A stretch of DNA of 64,000 bases from Paludibacteraceae bacterium (GCA_017448985.1 JAFSKL010000023.1:62001-126000), one strand, 5' to 3'; counted from the first letter of the stretch, positions 47,319-56,961 are shown. Notes: generated by a model not told the origin, from the letters alone. Program-made: numbers and translations.

Positions 47319-47951
47319 TTATTTCCAGTTGTTTTGCGAAAACAATCCGAAGAGCTCTGCGTCCACTTTGTTGATCACGGTCCGGAAGTCGGACGGATTG
47401 TTCTCGAAATCCATTCCGTCGGAGTCGATGACGAGCACTCGTCCTTCGTATTTATGGAAGATGAAATCTTCGTATTTCTCGTTCAGTCCTTTAAGGTAAT
47501 CGATCTGCATCGACTGTTCGTACTCGCGTCCGCGTTTCTGAATCTGCGCGATGAGAGCGGGTACGGACTTACGGAGATAAATCATCATATCCGGCATTTT
47601 CATCTGTGACTTCATCAGTTCAAACAATTCCATGAAGGTCCCATAGTCCCGCGGACTGAGGTCGCCACGCTCGTAGTTATTGCGCACGAACACATAGACG
47701 CCTTCGAAGATCGAACGGTCCTGCACGATGGTGTGCGACGCTTTCTGGACGATAAGCATATCCTTGAAGCGCTCTTTGAGGAAATAGGTCTCCAGGCAGA
47801 ATGCCCAACGGTTGATATCGCCGTAGTAGTCTTCGAGGTACGGGTTGAAGTTCACGCTTTCAAAGCGCGGTTCCCACCCGTAATACTTGGCCAGCATCTT
47901 CGTCAGCGTGGTCTTGCCTGCTCCTATATTTCCTGCAATCGCAATATACAT
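47319..47951 (-). CDS. Deoxynucleoside kinase, copy 2
   Basis: 210-aa paralogue of the gene downstream (P-loop GNIGAGKTT, DRSIFEG, QKRGREYEQSMQIDYLKGLN). The start at 47951 aligns with the P-loop N-terminus of copy 1; the longer ORF would extend 36 codons into the amylase gene. It lies 1 nt after the amylase stop. It differs from copy 1 in the substrate region (DRS versus DRT, and the 80-110 segment), which fits different base preference. Confidence 0.9.
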   Translation of the reverse strand: MYIAIAGNIGAGKTTLTKMLAKYYGWEPRFESVNFNPYLEDYYGDINRWAFCLETYFLKERFKDMLIVQKASHTIVQDRSIFEGVYVFVRNNYERGDLSPRDYGTFMELFELMKSQMKMPDMMIYLRKSVPALIAQIQKRGREYEQSMQIDYLKGLNEKYEDFIFHKYEGRVLVIDSDGMDFENNPSDFRTVINKVDAELFGLFSQNNWK

Positions 47952-47952
47952 A

Positions 47953-50340
47953 TTATTCCACTCTGCGGCCCATAATGTCATAGACCTGATCGCCACGAAG
48001 GATGAGGATCTGTCCGTTACGCAACACCTTTGTACTTTGTACATTGTCCGTTTGTACATTCACTATCGGCGTTAGGTTCTCGAGGTCCCGATTGATCTCA
48101 GGCAGTGCCAGTTGTTGTCCGGTGAAGATCCTCAGCTCACCGGGTTGCAGTTCAATGGTACCCGATTTCGTTCCGCCGGCAAAATAGTCGTACCATGTGC
48201 CGCTCGGGAGCGTGTTGACCTGTTTGGAGATATCGAAGTTAGCCACCACATATACGTTGTTTCCCCATTGAACATAGCGCACTTTGGCGCCAGAGCCTAT
48301 GTTCTGCGCAGTCGGGTTGCCGGCAAAGACATCCGGTAGCAGTTTGGTACGGAGCTGAATAGCCTGCGCACATTTGACATAAGCGTCGATGCGGTTCTCG
48401 TCACGGAAATAGCCACGGGTCTCAGGACGCGGTTTCTTGTTGCAACGGTAGCTATCGTTACTGCCGTCCGGGTGGTCGATATCGCTATTGATGGAGAAGT
48501 CGTAGCCTATCTCCTCAAATTGCCAGATCATATGCGAGCCGTTGAGCAGTACGTTCATCGCCACGTTCTCCGCCACACGTCCCAGACGCGTTTCCTCTTC
48601 GGTCTTGATGGCGCCGTTGCCGTACATCTTGCACTTGTACTGCATGCGCTCCTCGTCGTGGCTCTCGCAATAGGACACATAGCCATCCTTGTTGGCCTCC
48701 GCAAAACTGTCGCCGTCCTTGAGCCATCCCATGGCCGTCTGCATATAGGCGTTATTGGTGTTGTTCCAACACAGCATCCCTGCGTCAATGAGTTTCGGAC
48801 GCTCGGTGCCCATGTTGCTACCCCAATGTTCAAGGATCATATAGGCGTCGGACGAAACGGATTTCATTCCCTCGTAATAGTCCTTGATATTCTCCACCGA
48901 CGTGTTGGCTTTGTCGGAGCAGAGGCCGTGACTTAGGTCGAGACGGTAGCCGTCAACTTTGTACTCCTTGAGCCAGTACTGGAGTGCGCGTTTGAACATC
49001 GAGTGCGCCGGTTTAAAACCGTGGTTCCAGTCTTCATAGACGTTATCCGAGTGCGGCGCGGTCACATTGAACCACGGGTTCTGGGCAAGGTCGGTACCGT
49101 ACGGATACAGTTTGTTCATCGGGTTGAGACCTGTCGCATGGTTCAACACCATATCCAGGATAACGGCGATGCCGCGTTTGTGACACTCATCAATGAACGA
49201 CTTGATCTGCTTCTCCGAGCCGTACGCACGATCCGGTGCAAAATAGTGGTTAGGCGAATAGCCCCAGTTGTAGTTGCCGTCGAACTCACAGATCGGCATC
49301 AGCTCAATGGCGTTGACACCTAACTGCTGCAAATACGGCAACCGCTCACGCAGACCCTCTATGTTACGCGCCGTGGTGTAGTCATACACCCACAGCTCGT
49401 AGATAACGAGGTTATTCTTATCCGGACGCTTGAAGTTGAGCGTTGCGTCGGACCATTCGAAAGCGGGCTTGCTGGGTTGGATGACGGTCACATATCCTCC
49501 GTCTGCCCCCTGCAACGGATAGTCGATCAGCGTCGGGTCTGCCGTCTTGGGTTCCCATTTGTCATCCGGGTGAATCACCTTCTCCGAGAAGAGGTCCGAT
49601 ATCTGTTTCTTCACGCCGTCGGAACGCTCCACGGCATATTGGAAGCGGTATTCCTTACCGGGCACGAGGTCATTGAGCGTGATCCAGAAATAGTTACCGT
49701 CCTTGTACAGCTGATGCGCCGCGTCCAGTTTCCAGTCGGTCATATCGCCCAGCAGGAAAACACGATTGGCAGAAGCCGTCTTGCTGGCCGCATAGGTACA
49801 CAGCGTCACCGACTTGCCGTCTTCACCGTAGTAGATACCCTGATCCACACCCGAAGGACGTGTCTTGGTCGTCGGCGTCAGACCTTCTACGGAGTCCCAG
49901 ATGTCACCTATCGTCTCCTCGCCAAGCACGACGAAGATATCCTGTCCGCCGGCAGTCTTACCTTCCTTGCTGCCGCCGGGGCCGTCATGGAAGACAAAAG
50001 CCAAGGCAGTTACCTCGGTGTTAGCGGGGATACTATAGAAATCGTACATATTGTCTATCTCCAACTCCCACTTGCCGTCTTCAGTAGCCGTCAGTTGCGG
50101 TGCATTGGACGAACGCCAGGTACCTCCGACCACGTTGAGCCAGTTTTGGGTAGCGGTACAATAACCCGTGTGAGCATAACACTTGGTAGCCGTAGCCATC
50201 CCGCCGTTACCGCCTTTGGGGTCGAACGTGATGATGATCTTGCCCGTATAGCCTAATGGAATAGGGTTAGGCGAAGTGGTCACTTGTGCACTCACGGCGA
50301 GCACACAGCAACTAAACAACCCGATAAAAAACTTGCGCAT
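47953..50340 (-). CDS. Secreted GH13 alpha-glucan hydrolase with N-terminal beta domains
   Basis: 795-aa GH13 enzyme. Signal peptide 1-18, an N-terminal beta domain (about 20-145), a CBM48-like domain (about 190-270; VFLLGDMTDWKLD), then the catalytic barrel. Region I is DMVLNH (396-401). The nucleophile is D468 in DGYRLD, the acid/base is E504 in MILEHW, and the third acid is D562 in ESHDE. It resembles pullulanase/isoamylase-like GH13 enzymes more than plain alpha-amylase. It ends with the shared sorting-like tail (GQILILRGDQVYDIMGRRVE). Fifth gene of the amylase run. Confidence 0.92.
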   Translation of the reverse strand: MRKFFIGLFSCCVLAVSAQVTTSPNPIPLGYTGKIIITFDPKGGNGGMATATKCYAHTGYCTATQNWLNVVGGTWRSSNAPQLTATEDGKWELEIDNMYDFYSIPANTEVTALAFVFHDGPGGSKEGKTAGGQDIFVVLGEETIGDIWDSVEGLTPTTKTRPSGVDQGIYYGEDGKSVTLCTYAASKTASANRVFLLGDMTDWKLDAAHQLYKDGNYFWITLNDLVPGKEYRFQYAVERSDGVKKQISDLFSEKVIHPDDKWEPKTADPTLIDYPLQGADGGYVTVIQPSKPAFEWSDATLNFKRPDKNNLVIYELWVYDYTTARNIEGLRERLPYLQQLGVNAIELMPICEFDGNYNWGYSPNHYFAPDRAYGSEKQIKSFIDECHKRGIAVILDMVLNHATGLNPMNKLYPYGTDLAQNPWFNVTAPHSDNVYEDWNHGFKPAHSMFKRALQYWLKEYKVDGYRLDLSHGLCSDKANTSVENIKDYYEGMKSVSSDAYMILEHWGSNMGTERPKLIDAGMLCWNNTNNAYMQTAMGWLKDGDSFAEANKDGYVSYCESHDEERMQYKCKMYGNGAIKTEEETRLGRVAENVAMNVLLNGSHMIWQFEEIGYDFSINSDIDHPDGSNDSYRCNKKPRPETRGYFRDENRIDAYVKCAQAIQLRTKLLPDVFAGNPTAQNIGSGAKVRYVQWGNNVYVVANFDISKQVNTLPSGTWYDYFAGGTKSGTIELQPGELRIFTGQQLALPEINRDLENLTPIVNVQTDNVQSTKVLRNGQILILRGDQVYDIMGRRVE

Positions 50341-50360
50341 AATGACACCTTATTACATAA

Positions 50361-51233
50361 TTATAACTGACGTCCGGTAACATCGAACATCTTATCGCCG
50401 CGAACGATACGAAGCTGACCGTCAATGAAGACTTTGCGTGCTTTCACCGGAGCAACCGTATCCTCAATGCCTTGTGTCGGCTGCGGGTCAGCGAGTTTCT
50501 TACCAGGGATAGCCTGCGTGGAAATCTCCAACGTGCCGTTCTCGTTGTCATACAGATAGAGCGTGTAGCTGCCTGACGTAATGTGGAATTTCTCACCGCC
50601 GGTGGTCAACAGCGTAGCATGAGTCGGACCATCTACATACTCGGAGGTCATGTATTGTACGCCGGGATAACCGTCCACCTGATAGAGCACGAAGATATAC
50701 GCATCCGAAACAACCTCCAACTCCGCCAATCCGTGGTCGAAGATCGTAGCCTCAGACGGCTCTACATCGCCACCGTCGATATAACCTTTGTAGTAATAAC
50801 GCGGGTTACCCTCTACGCCAGGTTGCGGACCAGGCCCCGGGGTGTCACCGCAGTCTCCGTCTGTACCAATATACACCTTGTCGTTGTTTGCCTGTTTTTT
50901 CCACCAGAAGTTATAGCAACCTGCCACATTACATGTAGCGACAACACCCGATTCAACCGTAAAATTGCCACTTCCATCTACATCGCCGCCTGTTTCTACA
51001 TTCTGCGGGAACCATTTTGCATCGCAAGAGGTGTTGCAAAATTCCACTTTGTCGCCTTGCTTGAGAGAAGCAACAGCGTGCAATTGCGGAAGTTGGTCTG
51101 GTGACATACCGGCATCCTCAAACGCACAAACGGAAGTTCCATTCACATAGAGGGCGTAAGGTCCGTCCTGACAGTCTGCTTTTGCTGCCATACCCAAGGA
51201 CAGCATCAGCGCGAAAAGTAAAATTTTCTTCAT
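50361..51233 (-). CDS. Secreted non-catalytic protein with amylase-type beta module and sorting-like tail
   Basis: 290 aa. Signal peptide to about residue 19, then a module (20-130: CQDGPYALYVNGTSV, QGDKVEFCNTSCDAKWFPQN, YNFWWKKQANNDKVYIG) that also occurs twice in the 734-aa amylase and once in the 607-aa amylase. A second beta domain (about 145-250) and the tail (GQLRIVRGDKMFDVTGRQL) follow. No catalytic domain. Probably an accessory starch-binding protein; the binding role is inferred from domain sharing and position. Confidence 0.72.
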   Translation of the reverse strand: MKKILLFALMLSLGMAAKADCQDGPYALYVNGTSVCAFEDAGMSPDQLPQLHAVASLKQGDKVEFCNTSCDAKWFPQNVETGGDVDGSGNFTVESGVVATCNVAGCYNFWWKKQANNDKVYIGTDGDCGDTPGPGPQPGVEGNPRYYYKGYIDGGDVEPSEATIFDHGLAELEVVSDAYIFVLYQVDGYPGVQYMTSEYVDGPTHATLLTTGGEKFHITSGSYTLYLYDNENGTLEISTQAIPGKKLADPQPTQGIEDTVAPVKARKVFIDGQLRIVRGDKMFDVTGRQL

Positions 51234-51279
51234 AATTGATTTAATGTAAAAATGTTAATATATAAATTTGTGACTATTC

Positions 51280-53484
51280 TTATTTCACTCTGCCGCCCAT
51301 CACGTCAAAGATATACTCGCCGCAACGGATATACAACTTGCCGTCTTGCATAAATTTCTCACCGATGGCTTTCACCGTCTGACCGTCTTCGTTGACCACC
51401 TCAATGGCTTGAGTGCGGTCGGTACGCTCGGTATTCTTATCGCCGCGCGGACTATTCATCTTGTAATAGACGCCGTAGTTAACACCCTTCGAAGCCAAAG
51501 TGAAGCCGTCCGGTGTCTGGTTATAACCCGAACCCGGACCAATAAGTACGCGTATCTGACCGTTCGTTCCGGTGACGGTAGCCTTATAGTAATTGCTACC
51601 CGCCTCGTCGCTGACAGCACTTTCACTGTGAACGCCGGTTTTGTAACGCGCGTTAATCATCGCCTTGATGGGGTCTTTGAAACTTACCCAATGCGGCCAG
51701 AATACGCACGGGATACCCGGCATCGAGAGCAAGTATGCGTAGCATTGCAAAATCTTATCCTTGCATACCGTCATCGAGTTGCCGTCTCCGCAGAACTCAT
51801 TGCCGCCGTCACGTTGGAACGTGTCATGACTGTCAAGGAAGGTCACGGCATAACGTGCCTTGCCTGCACCCGGCAGACCTGCTCCCTTCAACGCCGCATA
51901 GTTATCGGAAGCGATACCATTGTTGAATGCCGTATATTTCATCGCGAAGTCAAAAGTCAGCGTGTTCCATCCCGCATCGTTGAGGCGCGATTGAAGGGTG
52001 TTCAGATTGCCATCCCAGTACTCCATGACGGAGAAATATGCCTGCGCGGCTTTGTTATAGTCATTGACATGGCTATTATGGAAACCCTTGCAGTAGTCGT
52101 AACGGAAACCGTCAATGTGGATATCATTGCGCAACCATTTAAGGTATGCTTTGAACATATCCTGCACTTTTGCCTGCGTATGATCCCAGTCACGCGCCGA
52201 GCGATAGTCCTTGTCGTCCGGTCCGTCATAACCGTCATCGGGGTTACCTGTTGCCTTACCCTTGCATGCTCCGGCACCCGAATCAGTATTCATCTCGTCC
52301 GTACTGCATATCCACGAAGCATCGGGTTTGAACGAACCGTAACTGCCGAAGTTGAGTTGGGCGAAATCGCACCAACCGCTCCATGCAGCACCATGGTTGA
52401 TGACTATATCCGCTACCACGCGTGCACCGTTCTTGCGGAACGTCTCTATCATCTGCTCCAGTTTCTTCTTCGTTCCCCAATCACTATCCAAACTACTCAA
52501 GTTCGAAGGTATATATCCCGTTCCGCCGGTAGCTTTCGACATAGGCGGCAACCAGATCAAGTCAAACCACTGACCTAATTCCTCTGCGTTTGAACCGTTG
52601 TTGCCGTTCAGATGGTCCACCCATTTGGTACGACCGTAACCTTGATCCTGATAGCTGTTCCAATAGAAGGCCTGCAGTAGCACGTCCGGACATTTCTCCG
52701 GCGCGGAAGTGGTATAACCCGGCGTAGGTGTCGGATCACCGCCGCCACCACATGTCTGGCTGCTCTCTACGTACACAAGGTCACCTACCTCCATGCTTAA
52801 CTTGATATAGAAGTCATACTTACCGGCCACGTTACAGGTCAGTTTGTTCGCCTCTTTGCCGCCGGAGAAGTTCTCGTAATGTCCGTACGGATCGAGATCC
52901 ACCATCCATGTAGCATCACAACTCTGGTTGACCAATTGAATCACATCGCCTTGCGCCAACTCCACGCACGAGGCCATATATTGGGTACGTCCCTGTGCAT
53001 CCATGTCGCCGTACAGCGGTGCATCTACCACGGTCTTGTTATTGATCTTCAGACCATACGGACCATCCTGACAATCACCCGGAGTGTCACCGCCGCAGTC
53101 CTGACCGGCACCGATATAAACCAAATCGCCCACTTCCATGCTCAACTTGATATAGAAATCATACGAGCCATCCGCAGTACATGTCAACAGACCGGCATCC
53201 TTGCCGCCCTCGAAGCTCTGATACGCGCCGTATGGGTCGATATCAATCATCCATGTAGCATCGCAACTCAGGTTAATCAATTTGATCTTGTCGCCGTTCT
53301 TCAACTCCACACACGAAGCTTTGTACTGTACACGTCCCTGCGCGTCCGAGTCTCCGAACTTAGGCGCGTCCACCACTCTCGATCCGTTGATTTGCAGACC
53401 ATAAGGCCCGTCTGTACAATCTGCTGCGTACAGCCAACCTGCGCACAGGGCCACGCATACCAATGCAAAAATCTTTTTCATCAT
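51280..53484 (-). CDS. Secreted GH13 alpha-amylase with two N-terminal modules
   Basis: 734 aa. Signal peptide, two copies of the roughly 105-aa module (22-131 and 138-245, each starting DGPYGL-x-IN and closing YDFYIKLSMEVGDLVY), a Gly/Thr/Pro linker, and a GH13 barrel. Catalytic residues: D463 in DGFRYD, E488 in SVMEYW, D554 in DSHDTF; region I is DIVINH. It ends in a variant sorting-like tail (GEYIFDVMGGRVK). Separated by 6 nt from the upstream amylase gene. Hydrolyses internal alpha-1,4-glucan bonds. Confidence 0.93.
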   Translation of the reverse strand: MMKKIFALVCVALCAGWLYAADCTDGPYGLQINGSRVVDAPKFGDSDAQGRVQYKASCVELKNGDKIKLINLSCDATWMIDIDPYGAYQSFEGGKDAGLLTCTADGSYDFYIKLSMEVGDLVYIGAGQDCGGDTPGDCQDGPYGLKINNKTVVDAPLYGDMDAQGRTQYMASCVELAQGDVIQLVNQSCDATWMVDLDPYGHYENFSGGKEANKLTCNVAGKYDFYIKLSMEVGDLVYVESSQTCGGGGDPTPTPGYTTSAPEKCPDVLLQAFYWNSYQDQGYGRTKWVDHLNGNNGSNAEELGQWFDLIWLPPMSKATGGTGYIPSNLSSLDSDWGTKKKLEQMIETFRKNGARVVADIVINHGAAWSGWCDFAQLNFGSYGSFKPDASWICSTDEMNTDSGAGACKGKATGNPDDGYDGPDDKDYRSARDWDHTQAKVQDMFKAYLKWLRNDIHIDGFRYDYCKGFHNSHVNDYNKAAQAYFSVMEYWDGNLNTLQSRLNDAGWNTLTFDFAMKYTAFNNGIASDNYAALKGAGLPGAGKARYAVTFLDSHDTFQRDGGNEFCGDGNSMTVCKDKILQCYAYLLSMPGIPCVFWPHWVSFKDPIKAMINARYKTGVHSESAVSDEAGSNYYKATVTGTNGQIRVLIGPGSGYNQTPDGFTLASKGVNYGVYYKMNSPRGDKNTERTDRTQAIEVVNEDGQTVKAIGEKFMQDGKLYIRCGEYIFDVMGGRVK

Positions 53485-53490
53485 ATTGTT

Positions 53491-55314
53491 TTATTGGTTA
53501 ATTAGTCTTCCTGTTACGTCATAGGTCTTCTCGCCGACACGAATCAGCAGCAGACCGTCCTTCAGAATCTTCTCACTGCTGAAATCTGAATTCTGAATAC
53601 TGACTTCTTCTATCGCCTGTGGATTTGGCTTTGGCTCCGAACTGTTCACCCACATCTCGTAGCTCTCGTTATGGCCGTCCATCGTGCTGTAGTAGCTGGC
53701 GGCAAGAGTATAGTCCGGGCCGAAGCCTTGTTTGTTCGCTCTGTCGCCAAGACAGAGAATCAACCAGCCATGCTTACCGACTATTGTGGCCTGATAACCC
53801 GTAGTCTCCGCGTACTCGTCTTTCACCTCACTCTCGCTGTGAACACCCGCCCACTTACGCGCCAGTATCATCGGTTTCAACTCCTCTTTGTATTTCGCCC
53901 AATGCGGATAGAATATGCAGGGCACACCCGGCATTGACAACAGGAACGCGTTCGCCTGCAGTAAACGCGCCTTCAGAGCCGGTGTCATCGAATTACCGCG
54001 ACCGCCGAACTCATTCTCATTATCCGGACGAAGAAACCAGTCATGACTCTCAATGAAGGTTACAGAATGACGACCGTTACCGCGACTCATGATACAATCA
54101 CCGCGACCACGGCTGTAGTCCCAACCGGCAATCGAGTTAAACACATGCCATTTGAGGTCGAAGTCCAAGCCCATCAGGTCGTATTTCGAATCCACGATAC
54201 GCGACCAGATGTCATCCGTGCCCTTGTAGCACTCCATGAACGCTATCTCCGGACGGGACTCCGAGTTATAGTGCCAGTGATGCCAGTTGTTGAATCCGTC
54301 GCCTTTGTCGTAACGGAAACCGTCGTATTTCATCACATTGCGCATCCATTTGAGGTACGCGATAAACATCTCTTGCACTTTCGGCATGTCGTGCGCCCAA
54401 TCGCGCGCACCATCCCAGTTCTCGCCGTCATCGTAGTTACCGGTAGCCGTACCCCAGCATGCTCCTGAACCCGGGTTCTCAGCCGTCGGCTTGTTCCAGT
54501 CCGCATTCACCTCGTCGTTCCGGCATATATACGATGCATCGGGATAGAACTTACCGTACTCGCCGAAGTCCATCTCCGGAAAGTCGCACCAAGTCGTCCA
54601 ACCCGCACAGTGGTTAATCACGATATCCGCCACTACTTTCGCACCAGCGTTATGCAACGCTGCTATCAGGTCCTCCAATTCCTCGCGCGTTCCCCAGTTC
54701 GAGTTCTGGTTGCTGTACTGCTTGGGGTGATACCCGGCACCGTCTCCGTTTGCCGAAGGCGGCAACCATACATAGTCGATAAACTGACCTATCTCTTGGG
54801 CCTGCGGCGTTAGCGTCGTCCATTTCGTATCGCCGTAATCGCTAACACCCGGTGAATTCGGGTCATACGACTCGTTGAAGAACGCCTGCATCAGTACACC
54901 CTCGCACTGGTGAGGCACCGCTCCGCGGTAGATATGATCTACGTCTTCGCCGCTGCCGCAGTTGGAACCGTCACCGATATAGAGTTGGTCTGCCTCGTAT
55001 TTGAGCTTGATATAGAAATCATAGCAACCCGTCACGCTGACGGTATATTTGTTCCCGTCTCGCTTAAAACCGGCTACCGAATACGTATCCAGATCAACAG
55101 CCCAACGCGAATCGTACTCCACGTCATATAACTGACAGTAATCCCCACTTTTCACACTCACATGCGCCAGATACTCGTCGTATTGGCCCGTCATGCCGTC
55201 TTTCCCTTTGTATTCGGCTGCAAAATAGGTCTTGCCGTTCACGAGGATGCCGTACTGCGCATACGACAATGACGCACATAGCAACACAATCGCTAATGTA
55301 AATATCTTTTTCAT
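53491..55314 (-). CDS. Secreted GH13 alpha-amylase with one N-terminal module
   Basis: 607 aa. Signal peptide, one copy of the shared module (20-118: YGILVNGKTYF ... CYDFYIKLKYEADQLYIG), then GH13 with DIVINH, nucleophile D336 in DGFRYD, acid E361 in FMECYK, and D425 in ESHDWF. Just before the tail (LLIRVGEKTYDVTGRL) residues 570-579 (EVSIQNSD) are encoded by a 7-nt array and repeat a peptide found in the XerC-type protein. The ATG overlaps the upstream amylase stop by 4 nt. Confidence 0.93.
   Translation of the reverse strand: MKKIFTLAIVLLCASLSYAQYGILVNGKTYFAAEYKGKDGMTGQYDEYLAHVSVKSGDYCQLYDVEYDSRWAVDLDTYSVAGFKRDGNKYTVSVTGCYDFYIKLKYEADQLYIGDGSNCGSGEDVDHIYRGAVPHQCEGVLMQAFFNESYDPNSPGVSDYGDTKWTTLTPQAQEIGQFIDYVWLPPSANGDGAGYHPKQYSNQNSNWGTREELEDLIAALHNAGAKVVADIVINHCAGWTTWCDFPEMDFGEYGKFYPDASYICRNDEVNADWNKPTAENPGSGACWGTATGNYDDGENWDGARDWAHDMPKVQEMFIAYLKWMRNVMKYDGFRYDKGDGFNNWHHWHYNSESRPEIAFMECYKGTDDIWSRIVDSKYDLMGLDFDLKWHVFNSIAGWDYSRGRGDCIMSRGNGRHSVTFIESHDWFLRPDNENEFGGRGNSMTPALKARLLQANAFLLSMPGVPCIFYPHWAKYKEELKPMILARKWAGVHSESEVKDEYAETTGYQATIVGKHGWLILCLGDRANKQGFGPDYTLAASYYSTMDGHNESYEMWVNSSEPKPNPQAIEEVSIQNSDFSSEKILKDGLLLIRVGEKTYDVTGRLINQ
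53579..53606. repeat. 7-nt phased CTGAATT array inside an amylase gene
   Basis: CTGAAAT, CTGAATT, CTGAATA, CTGACTT at 53579, 53586, 53593 and 53600. Same phase and core as 46247-46274 in the recombinase gene. Confidence 0.88.
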
Positions 55315-56777
55315 TGTATTCTATTTCCTAAAATGTCATATATATACTCGCCGCGGCGTATCAACAGTTTCCCGTTCTCGATGAATTTCTCACTCTTCAC
55401 CGCGCCGGACTCAACCTCGTCCAAACCCTGCGGATTCATGGCAATAAAAATCGAGTACAAACCTTCGTCACCGCCTTCTGCCGCCACTTCATACCCATCA
55501 GGCACTTCCGTTGAACGCTTGCTTCCCAAATGCAATATAACCTTTCCTTTGTGCCCGATTATCGTTGCTTCGTAGTTGTTTTGCGAACTTGTCTCATCCG
55601 TCACTTCAGACTCGCTGTGGATACCGGCGCGCTTGCGAACGGCTATCAACTCGTTTATCTCACTTTGATAACTCTTCCAATGCGGCCAGAACACGCACGG
55701 GATACCCGGCATCATCAGGATATACGCATTCGCCTGCAAGATCTTTTTCTTAATCGTCGCATTTGCCAAACTCGACTTGTATCCGCAATATTCTCCGCCT
55801 TGGTTATCCGAGCGCTCGAATGTGTCGTGGTTGTCGATAAACGTCACCGAATAGCGCTCCAAACCTTGCGAGCGCAAACTGTTCAAGGCCTTGTTCTTGT
55901 TCAACTTACCGTACGACTCGCCCTTGAAATCGTTCAAACTGTACTTCAGCGGGAAGTCAAAAATCATCGTGTTGTAGTTCGCCTGAACTAGATGTTGTTT
56001 CTGGCGGTCGAGGCTTTCCCACAGCTCCGATACGGAAATGTACGGATTCGCAGACTCATTGTACATACTCAAGTACTGGCCATCGTAGCCCAAGGTCATA
56101 TCATACCGGAATCCGTCGTATTTCATCACATCGAGCAACCATTGCGTATATGCCTTCGCCCAGTTCTGCACTACCTCACTCGTATGATCCAGGTCGCGCG
56201 CGCCATCAAAATTGCTACCTGTATCCGCGGAACCGCGATCAGACGTAGCTGCATTGTAGCAATTCGAACTGGAATTGGTAAAGCACTCGTCGTTCCGACA
56301 AATCTGCTTTTGCGTCAAGGTCCAACTTCCGTAACTGCCGAAGTTATCCGTCAGGAAAGTACACCAACTGGTTCCGGAACCGCGGTGGTTAATCACGATA
56401 TCCGCAATCACCTTCGTATTTCCGGCATGAAGCGCCTCTATCAATTGGTTTAACTTCTGCTTCGTTCCCCAATCACCGTCCTGGTTGCTATACTGCTTCG
56501 CGGAATATCCCACGCCGCTACCGGTAGGGCCTGCACTCGGCGGAAACCATACCAAATCGAAATTGGAATTGATCGCCGCAGTGTCTTTGAGCAGATCTAT
56601 CCACTTGGTACGACCATATTTGGAATCGGTAGAAGTCTGGGTCTTGTAACTATCCCAGTAGAACACCTGAAGCATCACATCTTCACACTCTGCCGGGACA
56701 CCTATGTTCTCAGCATAGGTTCTGCTCATGCCCGTGAGCAAAATAGGTAACAAGATTGGCAAAATCGCTTTTTTCAT
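55311..56777 (-). CDS. Secreted GH13 alpha-amylase, first gene of the run
   Basis: 488 aa. The start at 56777 (MKKAILPILL) gives a normal signal peptide; the longer ORF begins upstream of the predicted promoter and is impossible for that transcript. GH13 motifs: DIVINH, nucleophile D226 in DGFRYD, acid E251 in SVSELW, D318 in DNHDTF. Unlike its neighbours it has no N-terminal module. It ends with the sorting-like tail (LLIRRGEYIYDILGNRIQ). Overlaps the next amylase by 4 nt. Confidence 0.93.
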   Translation of the reverse strand: MKKAILPILLPILLTGMSRTYAENIGVPAECEDVMLQVFYWDSYKTQTSTDSKYGRTKWIDLLKDTAAINSNFDLVWFPPSAGPTGSGVGYSAKQYSNQDGDWGTKQKLNQLIEALHAGNTKVIADIVINHRGSGTSWCTFLTDNFGSYGSWTLTQKQICRNDECFTNSSSNCYNAATSDRGSADTGSNFDGARDLDHTSEVVQNWAKAYTQWLLDVMKYDGFRYDMTLGYDGQYLSMYNESANPYISVSELWESLDRQKQHLVQANYNTMIFDFPLKYSLNDFKGESYGKLNKNKALNSLRSQGLERYSVTFIDNHDTFERSDNQGGEYCGYKSSLANATIKKKILQANAYILMMPGIPCVFWPHWKSYQSEINELIAVRKRAGIHSESEVTDETSSQNNYEATIIGHKGKVILHLGSKRSTEVPDGYEVAAEGGDEGLYSIFIAMNPQGLDEVESGAVKSEKFIENGKLLIRRGEYIYDILGNRIQ

Positions 56778-56811
56778 TATATTAGAATTTTTATATTGTC
56801 TAAATCGCCCG

Positions 56812-56843
56812 CAAAGGTACAACTTTTTTTTGATATACGCAAG
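56812..56843 (-). promoter_or_regulatory. Promoter of the amylase operon
   Basis: Minus strand: -33 CTTG (56840-56843), a 20-nt spacer containing TATATCAAAAAAAAG, and -7 TACCTTTG (56812-56819). Leader of about 28 nt. Confidence 0.8.
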
Positions 56844-56898
56844 CAAAAACAGAAAAAAAAACGAATAATTTATACTTTTTCCCTTCCTACTTGCTTTC

Positions 56899-56961
56899 GA
56901 CTTTTGACTTTCGACTAACGACTAACTTCCAACGACCAACGACTAATGACCAACGACCTTT
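56899..56961. repeat. 7-nt phased CGACTAA/CGACCAA array running into the trmO stop
   Basis: GAC recurs at 56899, 56906, 56913, 56920, 56934, 56941, 56948 and 56955, all in a strict 7-nt phase (the 56927 unit is degenerate). The array crosses the end of trmO and encodes its last residues (VVGH). Confidence 0.85.

Noticed and set aside
56778..56846. N-terminal extension of the first amylase
   Set aside because: It would begin upstream of the predicted transcription start, and the internal Met gives a proper signal peptide.
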